Positions 43,321 through 54,699 of a stretch of DNA of 64,000 bases are shown here, one piece after another (within the stretch, counting starts at the first letter, position 1; the number at the start of each line of letters is the position of its first letter). Source of the stretch: Marsupella aquatica. Lineage: Eukaryota; Marchantiophyta. A model generated the notes under the pieces. It was not told where the DNA came from. It ran no database searches and worked only from the letters and a program-made list of their open reading frames with translations. The stretch is from contig OZ316899.1 of NCBI GenBank assembly GCA_973895155.1, positions 7,316,001 through 7,380,000 on the forward strand, written 5' to 3'. Position numbers and translations under genes: made by a program.

Positions 43321-44217
43321 CGACGGAGTAGGAATAGAATAGGGTTAGGAATAGCTAAGTCAGGCAATTGGGATAGGCACCTGCCTTAGTTACAACAGCA
43401 CTGCCATGTTGTCCAGCCTGCGTAGATTAGGATCTTCTAATAAGACACAACCATTTTTTGGCCTGACAGTCAAATTAGTTAGGACCTAAGTCAGCAAATC
43501 TTCGGCCGAGAGGACACTCCGTTCCTCGGCCCTTAGTATTTAGTGCACCCCTCAGTAGAGGCAGGGGGGTTTTTAGTCTTAGAGTTGGACATCCGTGGTA
43601 TGTGCGGGGAGTCCCGACCTCTGGGAGTGAAAGAGTACCAAGGGGAGGGGGTAGGACTAAGCTCATCGGGCGAGTGCGGAGCCGGGCTCCGTTGTAGTGT
43701 ACTCCCTCGGCCTTGAACCTGTTCATTCCGGAGCTGTCGGGTCAACCAAGTGTACGCATATGTCCCCTATGTAGTAAAATCCTTTCCCATTATTTCCTTC
43801 GTGTAAATCAAGATTGTATGCTTGTGCGCGTGTATGTGTGTGTGAATCTCGTGGATAGGTGACAACGTCGGGCCGAACGCACTACCCGAGTCGTGCACGG
43901 GGTGCAGCTTGCGGGTATGTGGTTGCGAGCACGGGTTGAGGACCTGTATCATTGACTCCGGATCAAAGGCGGACAACACAAAGGGTTAGAAGTCCTTAAG
44001 CCGGGGTTGATCCTGTTATCGACTAAGGTACGTTCCGGCGGCGGAACACAAACCATACCTAGGAGATGTTCGTATCTAACAGTAGGCGCACTTAGCGCTA
44101 GTTTACATGAATTAGGTGCATTACGTTCTTCCCTCCCTGCCCAAACCCTCATATTTACGAAGGATGTGCCCGTTTAAAGCTGAAGCCCGAGTTAAGGCCA
44201 AGGCTGATGACGTGACA
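43321..44217 (+). other. 3' non-coding region of element C copy 2
   Basis: Aligns with 3760-4636 of copy 1 and has no conserved ORF. It ends with the 3' terminus GATGACGTGACA. Its role is unknown. Confidence 0.55.
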
Positions 44218-44222
44218 GTGCC

Positions 44223-46559
44223 CTTGGATCTAGTGTGGCAACTATGTTTGTACAATAAAACATACTCTTTGCTCCAAGATGACGCTCTGCAATGCTACCT
44301 TCCACCCTAGCCCGATTAGAGACATATGACTTCATCACCCCCATGTAACGCTCTACCCAATACATCCATCAACAATGTACCGGGCCTGCAATTGCTACCT
44401 CACGCACTAAATGTGTGAGGAAATGAACCTGACCATCAAAGAATGAGGGTGGAAGTGCCTTCTCCAACTTGCAAACAACCTCTACTCCAAATATCTCCAT
44501 TGCAGCAATGTCATCCTCTGGTTCCCTCTTCTGACATACCCATCTCAAAAACTTGCCCAATGACCAAAGAGCATCACGAAGTTCCTCACTACCCAATCCA
44601 ATAATCGCAACTGGAATGACATGTTCTAGTAACCGATGATAATCATGTGTTTTCAGGTACGATGGCCATTTTGGAGAATCATCCCCCCCAAATGCCTTAC
44701 GAAGATTGGCACCATAACCTGTGGGAAACCTCATTGACCCAATCCGTCTACGAAACTCTATGCGCTCTGCCCTGGTCAAAACCCAAGGAGGATGGATGCT
44801 AGGGGGATCACCAGGGGGTCCAAAGATGGCCAAAAACCCAAAAGACCATGCATCCCCATCTCCTCACAACTTTCTCTCCAGTTGTGGTTCTTCTCCCCAT
44901 ATAGATGACGAATCAATGATCTCCCCACATTTCCCTCAATGTGCATCGCATCCAACAAGTGATTAATGGGCATCTTTGACCAATATGGCAACTGTGACAA
45001 TGCAGATAAACGGGTCATGCCACATCGGAGAAATTGTAATGGATCATTAGGGTTTGAACTCTCTCCCATACCTCTCTCCAATATGTTGGATCCTTTCACT
45101 GAGGTTGAGGACGAGTATCAGGTTGGCCCTCATTAGTGTCATACAAGAAATGATCACTCCTCCAAGGATGGTCTGCTGGAAGATATTTGGTATGACCAAT
45201 GTAAACTATCTTACGCAAAGTACTTGACTTGCGTCTTGCCACTCCCTCCAAATCCGGTCCGCATGAAGGGCAAGCTCGATAGCCTAATGTTTGCAATCCA
45301 GAGATATACCCAAACCCTGTACCAAGCCCATATACAACCAGCCAATTATGAAATAAGGTTAATGCACACTAAATTTAAGGTAGTACATCAAGGAAATAAG
45401 CTAAGGTTTATCAGGTTATACCTGGTAGGTCATGCATGGTCCACATAAGGATGGCCTTGAGGGTAAACGCACAAGGTACACCTCCTGTATTGTGACATCC
45501 GTCATAACAATCCACTCCTCTCCACAGTTGCAAAAGCTCATCAATCAATGGTTGCAAGTAGATGTCAATCTTTTTTATTTGCTTAGGACCCGGGATGATC
45601 ATGGAGAGCTTGTAAATGACCTTTCTTTATGGCCATCCATGGAGGGATATTGTAGTTAGTCAAAACTACTGGCCATACTGAATATGGTTTTGCTTTACCC
45701 GCCAATGCAAAAGGGCTGATACCATCAGCTGCCAAGCAAGTCGAACATGTCGTGGTTCAGTGTTGAACTCCCCCCATCTGCCCTCAACAAATCGATTGGC
45801 AGGAGAGTCAGCCATCATCCGCATGGCACTAGAGTTTGTAGCCATATCAGAACGATTCTTTGAGTGCCATACCATGTACTCAGCTAACTCTGCACAACGG
45901 TACTGATGTTGCAATCAGGGGATGAGAGGAAAGTATCGCATAACCTTTTGAGGCACCTTCCCTATCAACATGTCATCACGGTAGCGCGGCTTCTCACACT
46001 TAGGACATGCAGTTGCATTCTCATGCTCCCCCCTAAAAAGAATGCAATCATTCACACATGCATGTATCACTACATACTTGAGGCCAATGGACTTCAACAC
46101 TTGTTTTGCCTCCTTCCAAGAGGCTGGCATGGTATTGCCTGGTGGCAAAATACGATCATGCAAGGTACAAAAAACATCATCCAAAATTAGGTTGTTGGCC
46201 CCATGTCTTTGCTGCACATTCAGCAACAACATTATTGCGGAGAGCCGAGATAAGGTGCTACCCTCAAATATACGTGTACGAGCATGACGTTGAGCCTCCT
46301 CCCAATCCTTGTTCTGTCCCTCCCTAGAAGGTCCTGGATGAGTGGTGTTGTCATCAGTTGTACCCATATCCTCCATACCAATATCAACATCATCATCATA
46401 AAATTGGTCCATGAGCTCATCCATGGCCCTCTCCTCATCCAGATGTGCTTGAGTAGGATTATCACCCTCATGTTGTACATCATCCTCCTGCATCCCTCCA
46501 TCATGCCCATGGTTGGCCACCATGGCCTCAACAATGTGTTGTCGCATAGCTCGTGATAT
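44223..46559 (-). pseudogene. CACTA transposase, catalytic part (Transposase_21/DUF4218-like)
   Basis: TNP2-type transposase in several frames. From 46547: acidic linker, then RLSAIMLLLNVQQRHGANNL, PASWKEAKQVLKSIGLKYVV and CPKCEKPRYRDD (zinc motif). 45914-45666: ELAEYMVWHSKNRS, FVEGRWGEFNTEPRHVRLAW. 45602-45411: IIPGPKQIKKIDIYLQPLID and GGVPCAFTLKAILMWTMHDL. 45296 onward: YRACPSCGPDL. 45099-44776: HLLDAMHIEGNVGRSLIRHL. 44833-44369 is the DUF4218-type block (RMFPTGYGANLRKAF-like, VHFLTHLVREVAIAGPVHC). After a TGA it continues WMYWVERYMGVMKSYVSNRA up to the C insertion. The conserved order matches plant CACTA transposases; frameshifts and stops make it inactive. Confidence 0.88.
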
Positions 46560-46715
46560 GACCCCAATATCAGATTGTACATATTGATTCTATCATACAA
46601 CATCAATGCAATCTCATTAACATTAATCTCATTACAATCATCAATATATATATAAATCATCATGAATCTCATTAATTCAATGTAAGATTTACATGCATGT
46701 AAGTCCAACATACTA

Positions 46716-47660
46716 TCATGGACGGCAACGTAGGGACAATTTTGGGGCGTCCCACTCATACTCACACAATATCTCCTCACCGGCTCTAATAGTCCTAATG
46801 GCTACTGTCATGATATGGTCATCCATATGTTTCACAAAATACAGATCTCTAGGAGGGCCAAAATTTTGGATCCACTCTACATTAGCCTCAAAATCTCTAC
46901 CTCTACCCGTTGTACTATTGATGTACCCTGCTAAATTACCATTCCAAATAGGGTCACCATCAATCATCCTACAATGCCACGGCCTAGTCAAAACCTCATC
47001 TGGGTCTGAGTCCATCCTCAAGGCGTACACCCCCCAGCTTGGGTGCTGACGCTACAAAGTCTTCCAACTCTTTGCATTATATACAGCCCCAAGGTAAGGG
47101 AAAAGGTGCTCTCTATCATATCCACGTCTCCATGGGTTTGGAGGGACCACAATGTCCTCCAAAGCATATAGACCATATCCTATATCAGCACCAATAGAGG
47201 ATGCCTTCACTATCCAAGGCCGACCCCATATGTCAACTGGTTAATCAGTATGAATGAAATCTGGAAATTTGAAGAGACTAGGAGAAAAGTCCTTCCAAAC
47301 ATCAGCAGCCCTACCAGTGAGATAAGATAGTCCAAACCGGCCCTCAACACAAATATAATCTCCATTTCCGGGTGGTCGATCACTACGTAACGCCTCCTCC
47401 CGATTCTCTACCTGCTCCACCGGTTCATATTGTCGTCTACGTCTGCGAGACCGTGAACGTGTACGTAGGACCCTAGTATCCATTTCCTCGGGTCGAGAGA
47501 CCGGTGCATCCTCGTCTACATGCACATGTGTGGGGATAGGAGCAGGGGGACTAAGAGGTGGATGGGCAAGGGCAGATGCAAGCAACTCACTAGCCCTTGC
47601 TAGAAACCCTTCCAACCACATAGCATTATCAACCAGAGGAGGTGGGGGTCTACGAGGCAC
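46716..47660 (-). pseudogene. SET-domain (lysine methyltransferase-like) exon within the CACTA
   Basis: One minus-strand frame of 315 codons with two stops, TAA 47241-47243 and TAG 47052-47054, both at likely former Gln codons. The first ~140 residues: DNAMWLEGFLARASELL, a Pro-rich stretch, and an Arg-rich RSRSRRRRRQ. The SET domain follows: RPWIVKASSIGADIGYGLYA and LEDIVVPP (SET-N), LFPYLGAVYN, then NGNLAGYINSTTGRGRDFEA and NVEW at the place of the RFINHSCxPN motif, and TVAIRTIRAGEEILCEYEW for the GEEL.xDY motif. The classical NHSC is altered to INST, as in some divergent SET proteins, so activity is uncertain. It lies between the CACTA N-terminal finger exon and the transposase core, in the same orientation, so it is probably part of that transcript. 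SET enzymes methylate lysines, often on histones. Confidence 0.8.
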
Positions 47661-47779
47661 CTATTTCAACAAACAATGATTTGACACAAATCAATACATG
47701 AATTGTTGTTTAGATGTAAAGTAATTTAGCATTTGTGGACTAATTATTGGAATTTCATGGAATGAAGGAGGGACGTATT

Positions 47780-48025
47780 TATTACCTGGCTAGGCAAATA
47801 CCCTGGTGTATCACCCTCGTGGCGACCATAGTTCTCGATGTGCTCACAAGTCTCCTAGGCATGTCGAACCACAAGTCCCTTACATCTCACACACCAACAA
47901 GGTATGGACCCTAGTGGCCGAGCACAAGGTTGGTTTGGAGAAGGGGGTGGAGGAACCTCCTCCTCAGACGAGCTTGTGTCTGAGTCTGAATCCGACATGG
48001 AACTATCGAAAGCAGACATCTGCAT
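47780..48025 (-). CDS. CACTA transposase N-terminal exon (Cys/His finger)
   Basis: A start Met near 48020 opens MSAFDSSMSDSDSDTSSSEE, then IPCWCVRCKGLVVRHA, a stop, and ETCEHIENYGRHEGDTPGYL to a likely donor near 47790. The C.C..C..L..R...T..H...G pattern matches the transposase-associated N-terminal domain of plant CACTA proteins. The interval 47661-47780 is AT-rich and intron-like. Confidence 0.7.
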
Positions 48026-48142
48026 ATATATCATACAACCATGACAATATGTTGGATGAAAGAAAAAACCAGCAAGACAAATATTTATGTCTAGAAAAAC
48101 AATTGAATGAGAGACATATATACAACACTTGCTATACCTCAA

Positions 48143-49019
48143 TGATACCCGCGCTCTGCCGTGCCTACTAGGCCGTATTCTCTACACACAAAGTGTGGGG
48201 ATATCCAAAATCTCTGCAAGGTGGACATTTTCATAATGAGCATGCATGATCTACAATTGCCGAAAACAAGCTCAAGCACATATGATAAAAACTTGCATGC
48301 CAAACCTGAAATAGCCTAAAGGATCAAGGAATAAATGGATGGGGCATCATACCTTTTGGATGCGCGGTCTCACACTGTGCATAGTGCATTGCAAAATAAC
48401 CTACCTAGCTAACACCCTACAAAAACCTAACCACCCCTTCAAAACCAAGGTACTGCACATCAAACCCAAAGACGAATCTTAGCAAATTGAACATGACCAA
48501 AGTATATCACAAAAAAATCTGGATCAGGTACAAACCCCAAAATTGCAAGAAGGTCGATATATCACATCCACGACACCGTTGCCAACCCCCTGCGGTATGT
48601 GTCTACATGTATGGCCCTATAAAACCTGATTCAAACATACATGACGATTAAATGTTAATACAACCGGTCCTTCCCACATACACCTACATGACCCCTACAT
48701 AAGCCCTACTTAACCCCCTATCCGATAACATTACACGAGGGGTCTGATACTGTTTCCAACGTATCACACTTTGTAAAAGCGAGGAATAACGAGCCGGAGG
48801 AGGGGTCCGATGCAACACGCATCGGAAGGTCCAATTTGACATTCAATACTATACGCTACGGACGTTACGAAGCATAAACAATTGGACTTGATTCAAAATT
48901 TGAAATCCGTAAATCCCGATGCGCTTGCGAAGGCGCACACTACGGGGCTTCCTTCGCACATCAGTCATTTCAGAAAATTTTCTAAGGCCGAGAGGGGAAG
49001 AGCTCGGGAAGGAGGAGAG
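48143..49019. promoter_or_regulatory. Divergent intergenic region of the CACTA
   Basis: About 880 bp separate the minus-strand transposase start (~48020) from the plus-strand second gene (~49020). It includes several ATCGGA/TCCGAT-like motifs (for example at 48800-48830). The head-to-head layout suggests a bidirectional promoter region. Codons upstream of 49020 in the second-gene frame are open back to 48882, but begin with TTG. Confidence 0.5.
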
Positions 49020-51167
49020 ATGGTGGGGGAAGGAGGATCAGGTGATGGGGAAGACGGGGCTGGGCCATCCCGGCCATATGAGGAGATAATGGGGGAGTTG
49101 TTTGTGGCCAAGGCAGGGCTTTCAGTGGAGGATGCAGCAAGAGTAGTCCCGGTGCTTCAGGTTTTGCTTGATGCCTCAAAAGGTGAGGCAAAGAAGGCTG
49201 CTGCAGCAGGCCTCGCAGCAGAGAAAGAGGCGAGGAAGAAGAGAAAGGAGGCGGAGAGGGCTAGGGCAAATGGTGAGGAGGCTCTCTCTCCTTGGAAAAG
49301 GGAGAAAAAGCTTCGAAGAGAAGCTAGGGAGGCAGAGAGGCTACGAGTTGAGGAGAAAAGGCAAAGGGAGGCTGAGAGGGCTCTGCAACCTGAGCTGGCT
49401 ATCAATTCAGGTGGGGCTCCAATGCCTAGGAGCTACAATTTGTTCCGCAGCCAATTCTTGCAGGTTGTGAGGGCAAATTTTGGGCCACTAGACTACTGGG
49501 GTAAGAAAACAGAGGAGGAGAGGACCAGGGTTCGGGAGCAGATCAAAGAAAGATTCAAGAACGGAGCCCACCTTGAAGACAGATTTCTAAACAGTCGAAT
49601 TTCAGCCTCTGTTTCAGATGCAAGGAATCATGTGCGGGAGAAGATGAGGGATTACCTTACTGATTTGCCAATAGATGCAGAGGTGGTCAGGGAGCACCAG
49701 TGTCTAGATGTGATTCCCCAAGATGCATGGACAGCTTGGCTTGAGGAGGAGCTCTATGTTCGAGCCTGGCTAAAGAGACGACATCGGAACAACAAAATCA
49801 GGATTGCAGAAGAAAAGCGAGCTGTCGGGGAGGATATTGACATGGCCCCCCTCCAACTGAACCTTCGACAGTGGGCAGCTCAAGCAGCAAGACTTCAAAA
49901 ACCTCCTGCAAACATCATAGCAGCATTGAAGGGAGTAGAAGAGAGGCCCATTGTGACTCACCGGATGGGGCAAGGCAGCTCCAATTGATTGAAGGCCGAG
50001 TTTGTAAGTGGCTCCTCCCTCCTCCCTCCTAGCTCCCTCCTCCCTTGCTCCTCTCCCTAACCACCTGACTTCTCTTGCAAAGAGTGAACATTTTGGTTGT
50101 CCCGTTTTGCTTTATCACATTCCGATCCCCCTTGTTTTGCTCTCGGGACTGTTAAGTCCGATGTTTGTTCGTTGTAACCCGCATCGGAACCCGCATCGGA
50201 CATAGTAACATTCAAATTTAGCGGATGAGGGGTCCGATAGCAATCCAATAGAATCCATATCGGATGCTGCATCGGAACGAGTATATTTTGAGTGAATTAG
50301 GGTTTATTTTGTTTAAAATAGGTAGGGTTTAGGGTTTTTTTGATTGCATAGGATAGGGATGCTTGACTTGCATGAAATTCCCGAATGGACCCCTTCTTGA
50401 GTTCACTGGTGTTTTTTTTAGGGTTTAGAGTATTTGCTAGGGGTTAAGTAAGTTATAGAAGTTATAGAAGGCATAGAGTTTTGAGAGGGAGAAGTTTGGT
50501 ATAGGGAGTGGATTTTATGGTTGAAACTAAATTTATTGTGCTGAAGTGGTCTTTTAATTTTGAAATGTCAGGAGAGGGAGTATGGTCGTCCCATTGATCC
50601 AAAAGAGAGGGAACTAGCAGCAAGGGATGGACCCCGTGCTCTAAAGTGACAGATTGAGGATGAGCTGGGAGAGGTAATTGTTCCCTCCCCCTACCTAAGT
50701 TGGGACAATGTTTTGCTTAGCTAGAGCACTGCTACATTTGTAGAGTTTTGACCAAGTTCCTTACTTTAATTAATTGTAATGTGCAGGAGGAGGAGGAGGG
50801 GTCTGGGGAGTCAGATGATGAGGACTTAGCATCTGAGGCAGGGTTGCAGAGGGAGCCTAGAGCTACCGTGACTATTTCTAGAGTTTCCCGGGCTGTTCCT
50901 ATAGTTGCCCAGACTGTTCCTAGAGTTGCCCCTACTGCCCAGATACCTCATGTTACCCTCACATTGGGAGGGAGGGGAGGTGGGTCACATGCTGTTGATG
51001 GTGTGAGCTCTCATCAGTCACGGGGAGCATCTAGTGGGTCAGGGGGTAGGACAGGATTAGACCCACCATCTGGTCAACAGGTGGCTCCACCGGTTGTGGA
51101 TCCGGCACCTGTTCCCCAGCTTCGCTCTCGCCACAAGAAGAAGAAGGGACGGAACACACCTTTTTAG
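49020..51167 (+). CDS. CACTA second gene (TNPA-like DNA-binding protein, spliced)
   Basis: The first in-frame ATG is 49020 (MVGEGGSGDG). Exon 1 runs to about 50004, with a TGA at 49987 just before a GTAAGT donor (50003-50008). Exon 2 is ~50570-50670 (REYGRPIDPKERELAARDGP, one TGA) and exon 3 is ~50788-51167 (Glu-rich start, Ser/Pro/Gly tail ending RSRHKKKKGRNTPF). Exon 1 has a ~90-residue Lys/Arg/Glu-rich coiled coil (KKRKEAERARANGEEALSPW), then a compact region (PRSYNLFRSQFLQVVRANFG, ISASVSDARNHVREKMRDYL). The position opposite the transposase and the basic character suit the accessory protein that binds subterminal repeats in CACTA elements. No similarity to a named family is claimed. Confidence 0.6.
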
Positions 51168-52008
51168 AGGTTAGTGCCGTGTAGGTAGGTCTGGTAGCTT
51201 TGATTAGATCTTAGCAGGTGCCATGGAGTGTAGTCTCTACTCAGTGCTCCATTTTGGTGTTCCCATGGAGCAAACAGTCGCCGAGATGGGTCTACTAGGT
51301 AGGCCCATTCCATTTTGTACATATCGGGGTCATCCCCTTTTTTAATATGAGATTTTTTGACCACATGTTTTGAGCCTCCTTTGGACCCTAATATATTGGT
51401 TGATGTTCTCAAACCCAAAATAACCACCCATGAAACCCTAGCTATTGTAACAAATTAAGCCATCCGTTATGATGTTCGTTTGCACCTTCATCGGTCCTTC
51501 CGTTTCAATCCCCTTCGCAGCATCCGATCCTTTCCGCATTGGACCCCTCCAACAAAACCAAAACATCAAAACAATGTGTCCGATGGCAACGTCATTGGAT
51601 TTTCCAAACCTCATTACATCGCACTATCCGATACCAAATCTAACGCAACATCCGATAATTCTCCAAAGGCAAACTCCGATACTACACGCATTGCAATGTA
51701 CGTAGCAAAAACTATGGAACTATCCCATACCATTACTATTGGACAATGGTCGTTTTGAGAGAAGGACTATTTGTTGGTGTCCGATACGTATTGGATCGGA
51801 TGTGCAGGTTTGCGAATGGGTTGGAATCGGAAAGTTTGTCGGCATCATCAACGGAAAGTCCGAAGTAAGTCCGATGGTTGATTTCTGATGAGGATTGGAT
51901 GGGATATTGCAAAGCGGGTTACATCGGATAGTTGATTTTTCCGAAATGAAGTTTCCAAAGGGATCCAACGGAATAGCTATCGGATAATGGCCCTAAAATG
52001 TACTAGTG
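51168..52008. promoter_or_regulatory. Right terminus of the CACTA with subterminal repeats
   Basis: About 11 ATCGGA/TCCGAT hexamers in 51440-51990 and the inverted 14-bp terminus ending TACTAGTG at 52008. 51168-51440 is 3' flank of the second gene without further ORFs. Confidence 0.8.
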
Positions 52009-53569
52009 CACTACCCGAGAAGCTCACATACTGAACCATCCCAAACCTTCCTCCCTTGCCGGAACACTTGAGGCACCGGAAAATAGTACGGAGATAGCCA
52101 GCAAGGAGTTGTTAGTACCAACAACTGCCACTGTGGCCCCCCTTCACATGAGCATCTTACCAAGTATACGGAGGGGGAGTGCCATCACGGCTGTAAAACC
52201 ACTCAAGAAAAAGAAGGTTACATGGATTCCCAAAGTGTTGTGGGATAGGAGAGTTAGTGGAGTCATTGGATTAAGCACGGACAACGGTCTTGGAACCCGT
52301 GGTCTATAATGGTATCAGACTAACAGAGATAGAAGGCAACCTTGATCAGGCTACACAAAACCATGTGGACGTAATCCGCAAGGAGCACTATTGCAAGTAT
52401 ACCACGGGAATAGAGAGAACCTTCAACCTAGGGTACGGCCTACAAGCTCCGGAGGAGAAGGCCATCCAAAAGTTACTAGAGGATTACAAAGACGTCTTTG
52501 CTTGGAGTCATCGAGATCTAATAGGAATCTCACCTGATTATGGGGAGCACGTCATCAATCTGAATTTGGGAGCCCATGCTGTTTGACAGAGATAGCGGCG
52601 GTTAAACCCGAGGCACTCCATTTTGGTCAAGGAAGAGTTTGACCAATTGATCATAGCGGATATCATTTATCTCGTGTTATCCAGCAAATGGGTGTCACCT
52701 ATAGTGGTGGTTCCAAAGAAAGTAGGACCAGATGGTAAGCCAAAGATTTGAATATGTCAAGATTATAGGACGCTCAATGACACTACTAGAAAGGACCATT
52801 ACCCGCTTCCATATATGGATATGGTCCTCAACATGGTAGCCCAAAATGAGGTATACACCTTCTTGGATGGCTACTTGGGCTACAACCAAATCTGGATCAG
52901 ATTGTCTGACCAACTCAAAACGACGTTCATCATGGAGTGGGGGACGTACGCCTTTAGGAGGATGCCCTTTGGCTTATGCAATGCTCTTGCAATGTTCCAA
53001 CAAATCATTATGAATATTTTTCACAATTTCTTACAAGAATTCTTAGAGGTATTCATAGATGATTTTGCTATCTTTGGAACAATTGTGCAGCACCCAGAAC
53101 ATTTGAGGCGCACCTTTGACAAATGCAAGGAGGGGGGATTAAAGTTACATCCGGGTAAATGCTTTTTTGGAGTAACAGAAGGAGTCTTACAAGGCCACCA
53201 TCCAAGCAAGGGATAGAAGTAGATCAGGAAAAAGTTGCGGTATGGATGAACGTCCCATACCCAACAGATTAGAAGGCGGTACGGTGTTGGCTACTACCGG
53301 CGGTTTATCCCAAAATTTCTCTGCCCCTCACAAAAATGATGAAACGGGATGTAGTCATAGAAATGACCCCCCGTCAAGTCATAGCCTTTGACGAACTAAA
53401 AAACCGTCTGACCATGGCTCCTATCTTGATTACCCCCAATTGGAACAAGGAGTTCCATGTGTATGTCAACGTATCAAGGTTTTGCATTGGGTCAGTATTG
53501 ATCCAACTAGACAAGGAGAATCAAGATCACCCCATCTATTACGTGAGCAGACAATTGTTTGCTGCATAG
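52009..53569 (+). pseudogene. Gypsy element 2, RT and RNase H (right part)
   Basis: Continues the element broken at 38063. A linker with Lys-rich KPLKKKKVTWIPKVLW is followed by EEKAIQKLLEDYKDVFAWSH, a stop-rich stretch, then RT: PKKVGPDGKPK, CQDYRTLNDTTRKDHYPLPY, FLDGYLGYNQIWIRL (first Asp), YAFRRMPFGLCNALAMFQQI, and VFIDDFAIFG (the YxDD box as FIDD). RNase H/connection begins at 53336-53569 (FHVYVNVSRFCIGSVLIQLD, where the first catalytic Asp has become Asn). Stops and shifts are many; this is much older than element A and has no methyltransferase between protease and RT. Confidence 0.85.
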
Positions 53570-54699
53570 ACGACCAAACCTTATAGGACTAAGGCCACTA
53601 AGTCCTTTTTTGCAACTTTAAATGACTCAAAACCATTGCACCAGTTCACATGAACACTACAAAAGACTGTGAGTGCTTTTTGGTTTAGGATAAGACTATG
53701 AAAAGTACCCTACTTTGTGAAAGAATGAACACTCTAGCACATGATGGGTTGTAGGGTTTAGTTGTGGGCTTTAATTTGATAATGGGAATACGGGGGGGTT
53801 GCACTGTAACTCATTTGGCGACCTCTTTACCAACATCCTGCTATATTGAACATGTACAAATGGCGTAAATGTTGAAATGCCCTAATGTCTCATATACTCT
53901 ATAGTGGGTTTGGGGGTTTAGGGCTCAAGGGTGGGCCAGTTATATGTGAAGGGTGTGGGGGGTCACCACTATAGGTGTGAGATAAGGATGTTTATGAAAG
54001 AAGGGTTAACTAACCATAAATTTTAGGATTTTTACGTTTAAGATCTCAAATGAAGCTGAAGAGGGACCTGAAGACTACTTTGAAGTGGTATGAGACTTTC
54101 ATGCCCATCTGAGGTCAACCTGGATTGATATTAGAGAAGGAGGATCGATCCGGAACTTTTTACTATAAGCCGTGATGAGATATAAAAGCTTATACCATGA
54201 CTCTACTGAACAACAGCTATCCATTGCCAAAGTTTTTAAAACCATAAGTCAAACACAGGCACGACCACAGCAGAATCCGGATATAAGGAAGGAGAGTCGA
54301 TCTGGCCTCTCACACCTCTCAAAGCTGAACTTAGTAGGTTTTGAGCTCCCAAGCGCATTAGGCTGTTTAAGCAGTAGAGTGAGGAGGCTCTACCCTTTTG
54401 GTAGAGGATCTTGGGTCCAAATTATAGGACCAATCTTGCATTACATGATGAGAGCCTGGATATGAGGGTACTGACTGATTCGTTGTGAGGGGAATGCCTA
54501 CTCCACCGCTGGAAGTGAAGGCAAGAAGTTTAAGATCCTGATTGTGGATACATCGGTTGTGAGAAGGGAGCCAGGTCGACCCGAACATCACCATTGTAGG
54601 CCCGATTGAGTCCAGCTTTTCCCCAGGTTCGACGCACCTGTATTTTGGTTGACAAAATCTTGATACACTTCTCCAAAAAAGCTCGTCAGTTGATCAGAA
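53570..54699. other. Decayed region, no gene assigned
   Basis: Many stops in all frames. It may contain the rest of gypsy element 2 RNase H/integrase beyond recognition. An 18-bp string, TCAAGGGTGGGCCAGTTA, at ~53928 recurs at ~57588, on the far side of the 54700-56568 ORF. Confidence 0.45.

Larger units (their letters stand above)
40196..44217 (+). mobile_element. Transposon 'C', copy 2
   Basis: A 4022-bp element flanked by GTGCC (40191-40195 and 44218-44222). It starts TGTGACGCCGTCGG and ends GATGACGTGACA. It matches copy 1 along its whole length, in the opposite orientation within the window. It is inserted in the DUF4218 region of the CACTA transposase. Two independent copies with identical boundary definition and different 5-bp duplications confirm the element's ends. 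Confidence 0.9.
38064..52008 (-). mobile_element. Complete CACTA (En/Spm) transposon carrying a SET domain
   Basis: A 13945-bp element. The left end is CACTAGTACATTTTTGG and the right end, read inward, is CACTAGTACATTTTAGG: a 14-bp perfect terminal inverted repeat. The target duplication is CAC. Both subterminal regions are packed with ATCGGA/TCCGAT hexamers. It encodes a TNP2-type transposase (minus) with a SET domain between its zinc-binding N-terminus and its catalytic part, and a divergent second gene on the plus strand (49020-51167). Element C copy 2 (40196-44217) is inserted in the transposase gene. The CACTA itself sits inside gypsy element 2, whose frame joins when the CACTA is removed. 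Confidence 0.92.

Noticed and set aside
506-47660. Stop-codon reassignment (TAG/TAA read as glutamine) suggested by many TAG/TAA at Gln positions
   Set aside because: Paralogous copies use CAG at the same positions, TGA stops are also common, and intact ORFs (gag B, 54700-56568, endonuclease) contain no internal TAG. Decay by C-to-T change explains it better.
48882-49019. Start of the CACTA second gene at 48882
   Set aside because: The codon is TTG; the first in-frame ATG is 49020, though an upstream exon cannot be excluded.
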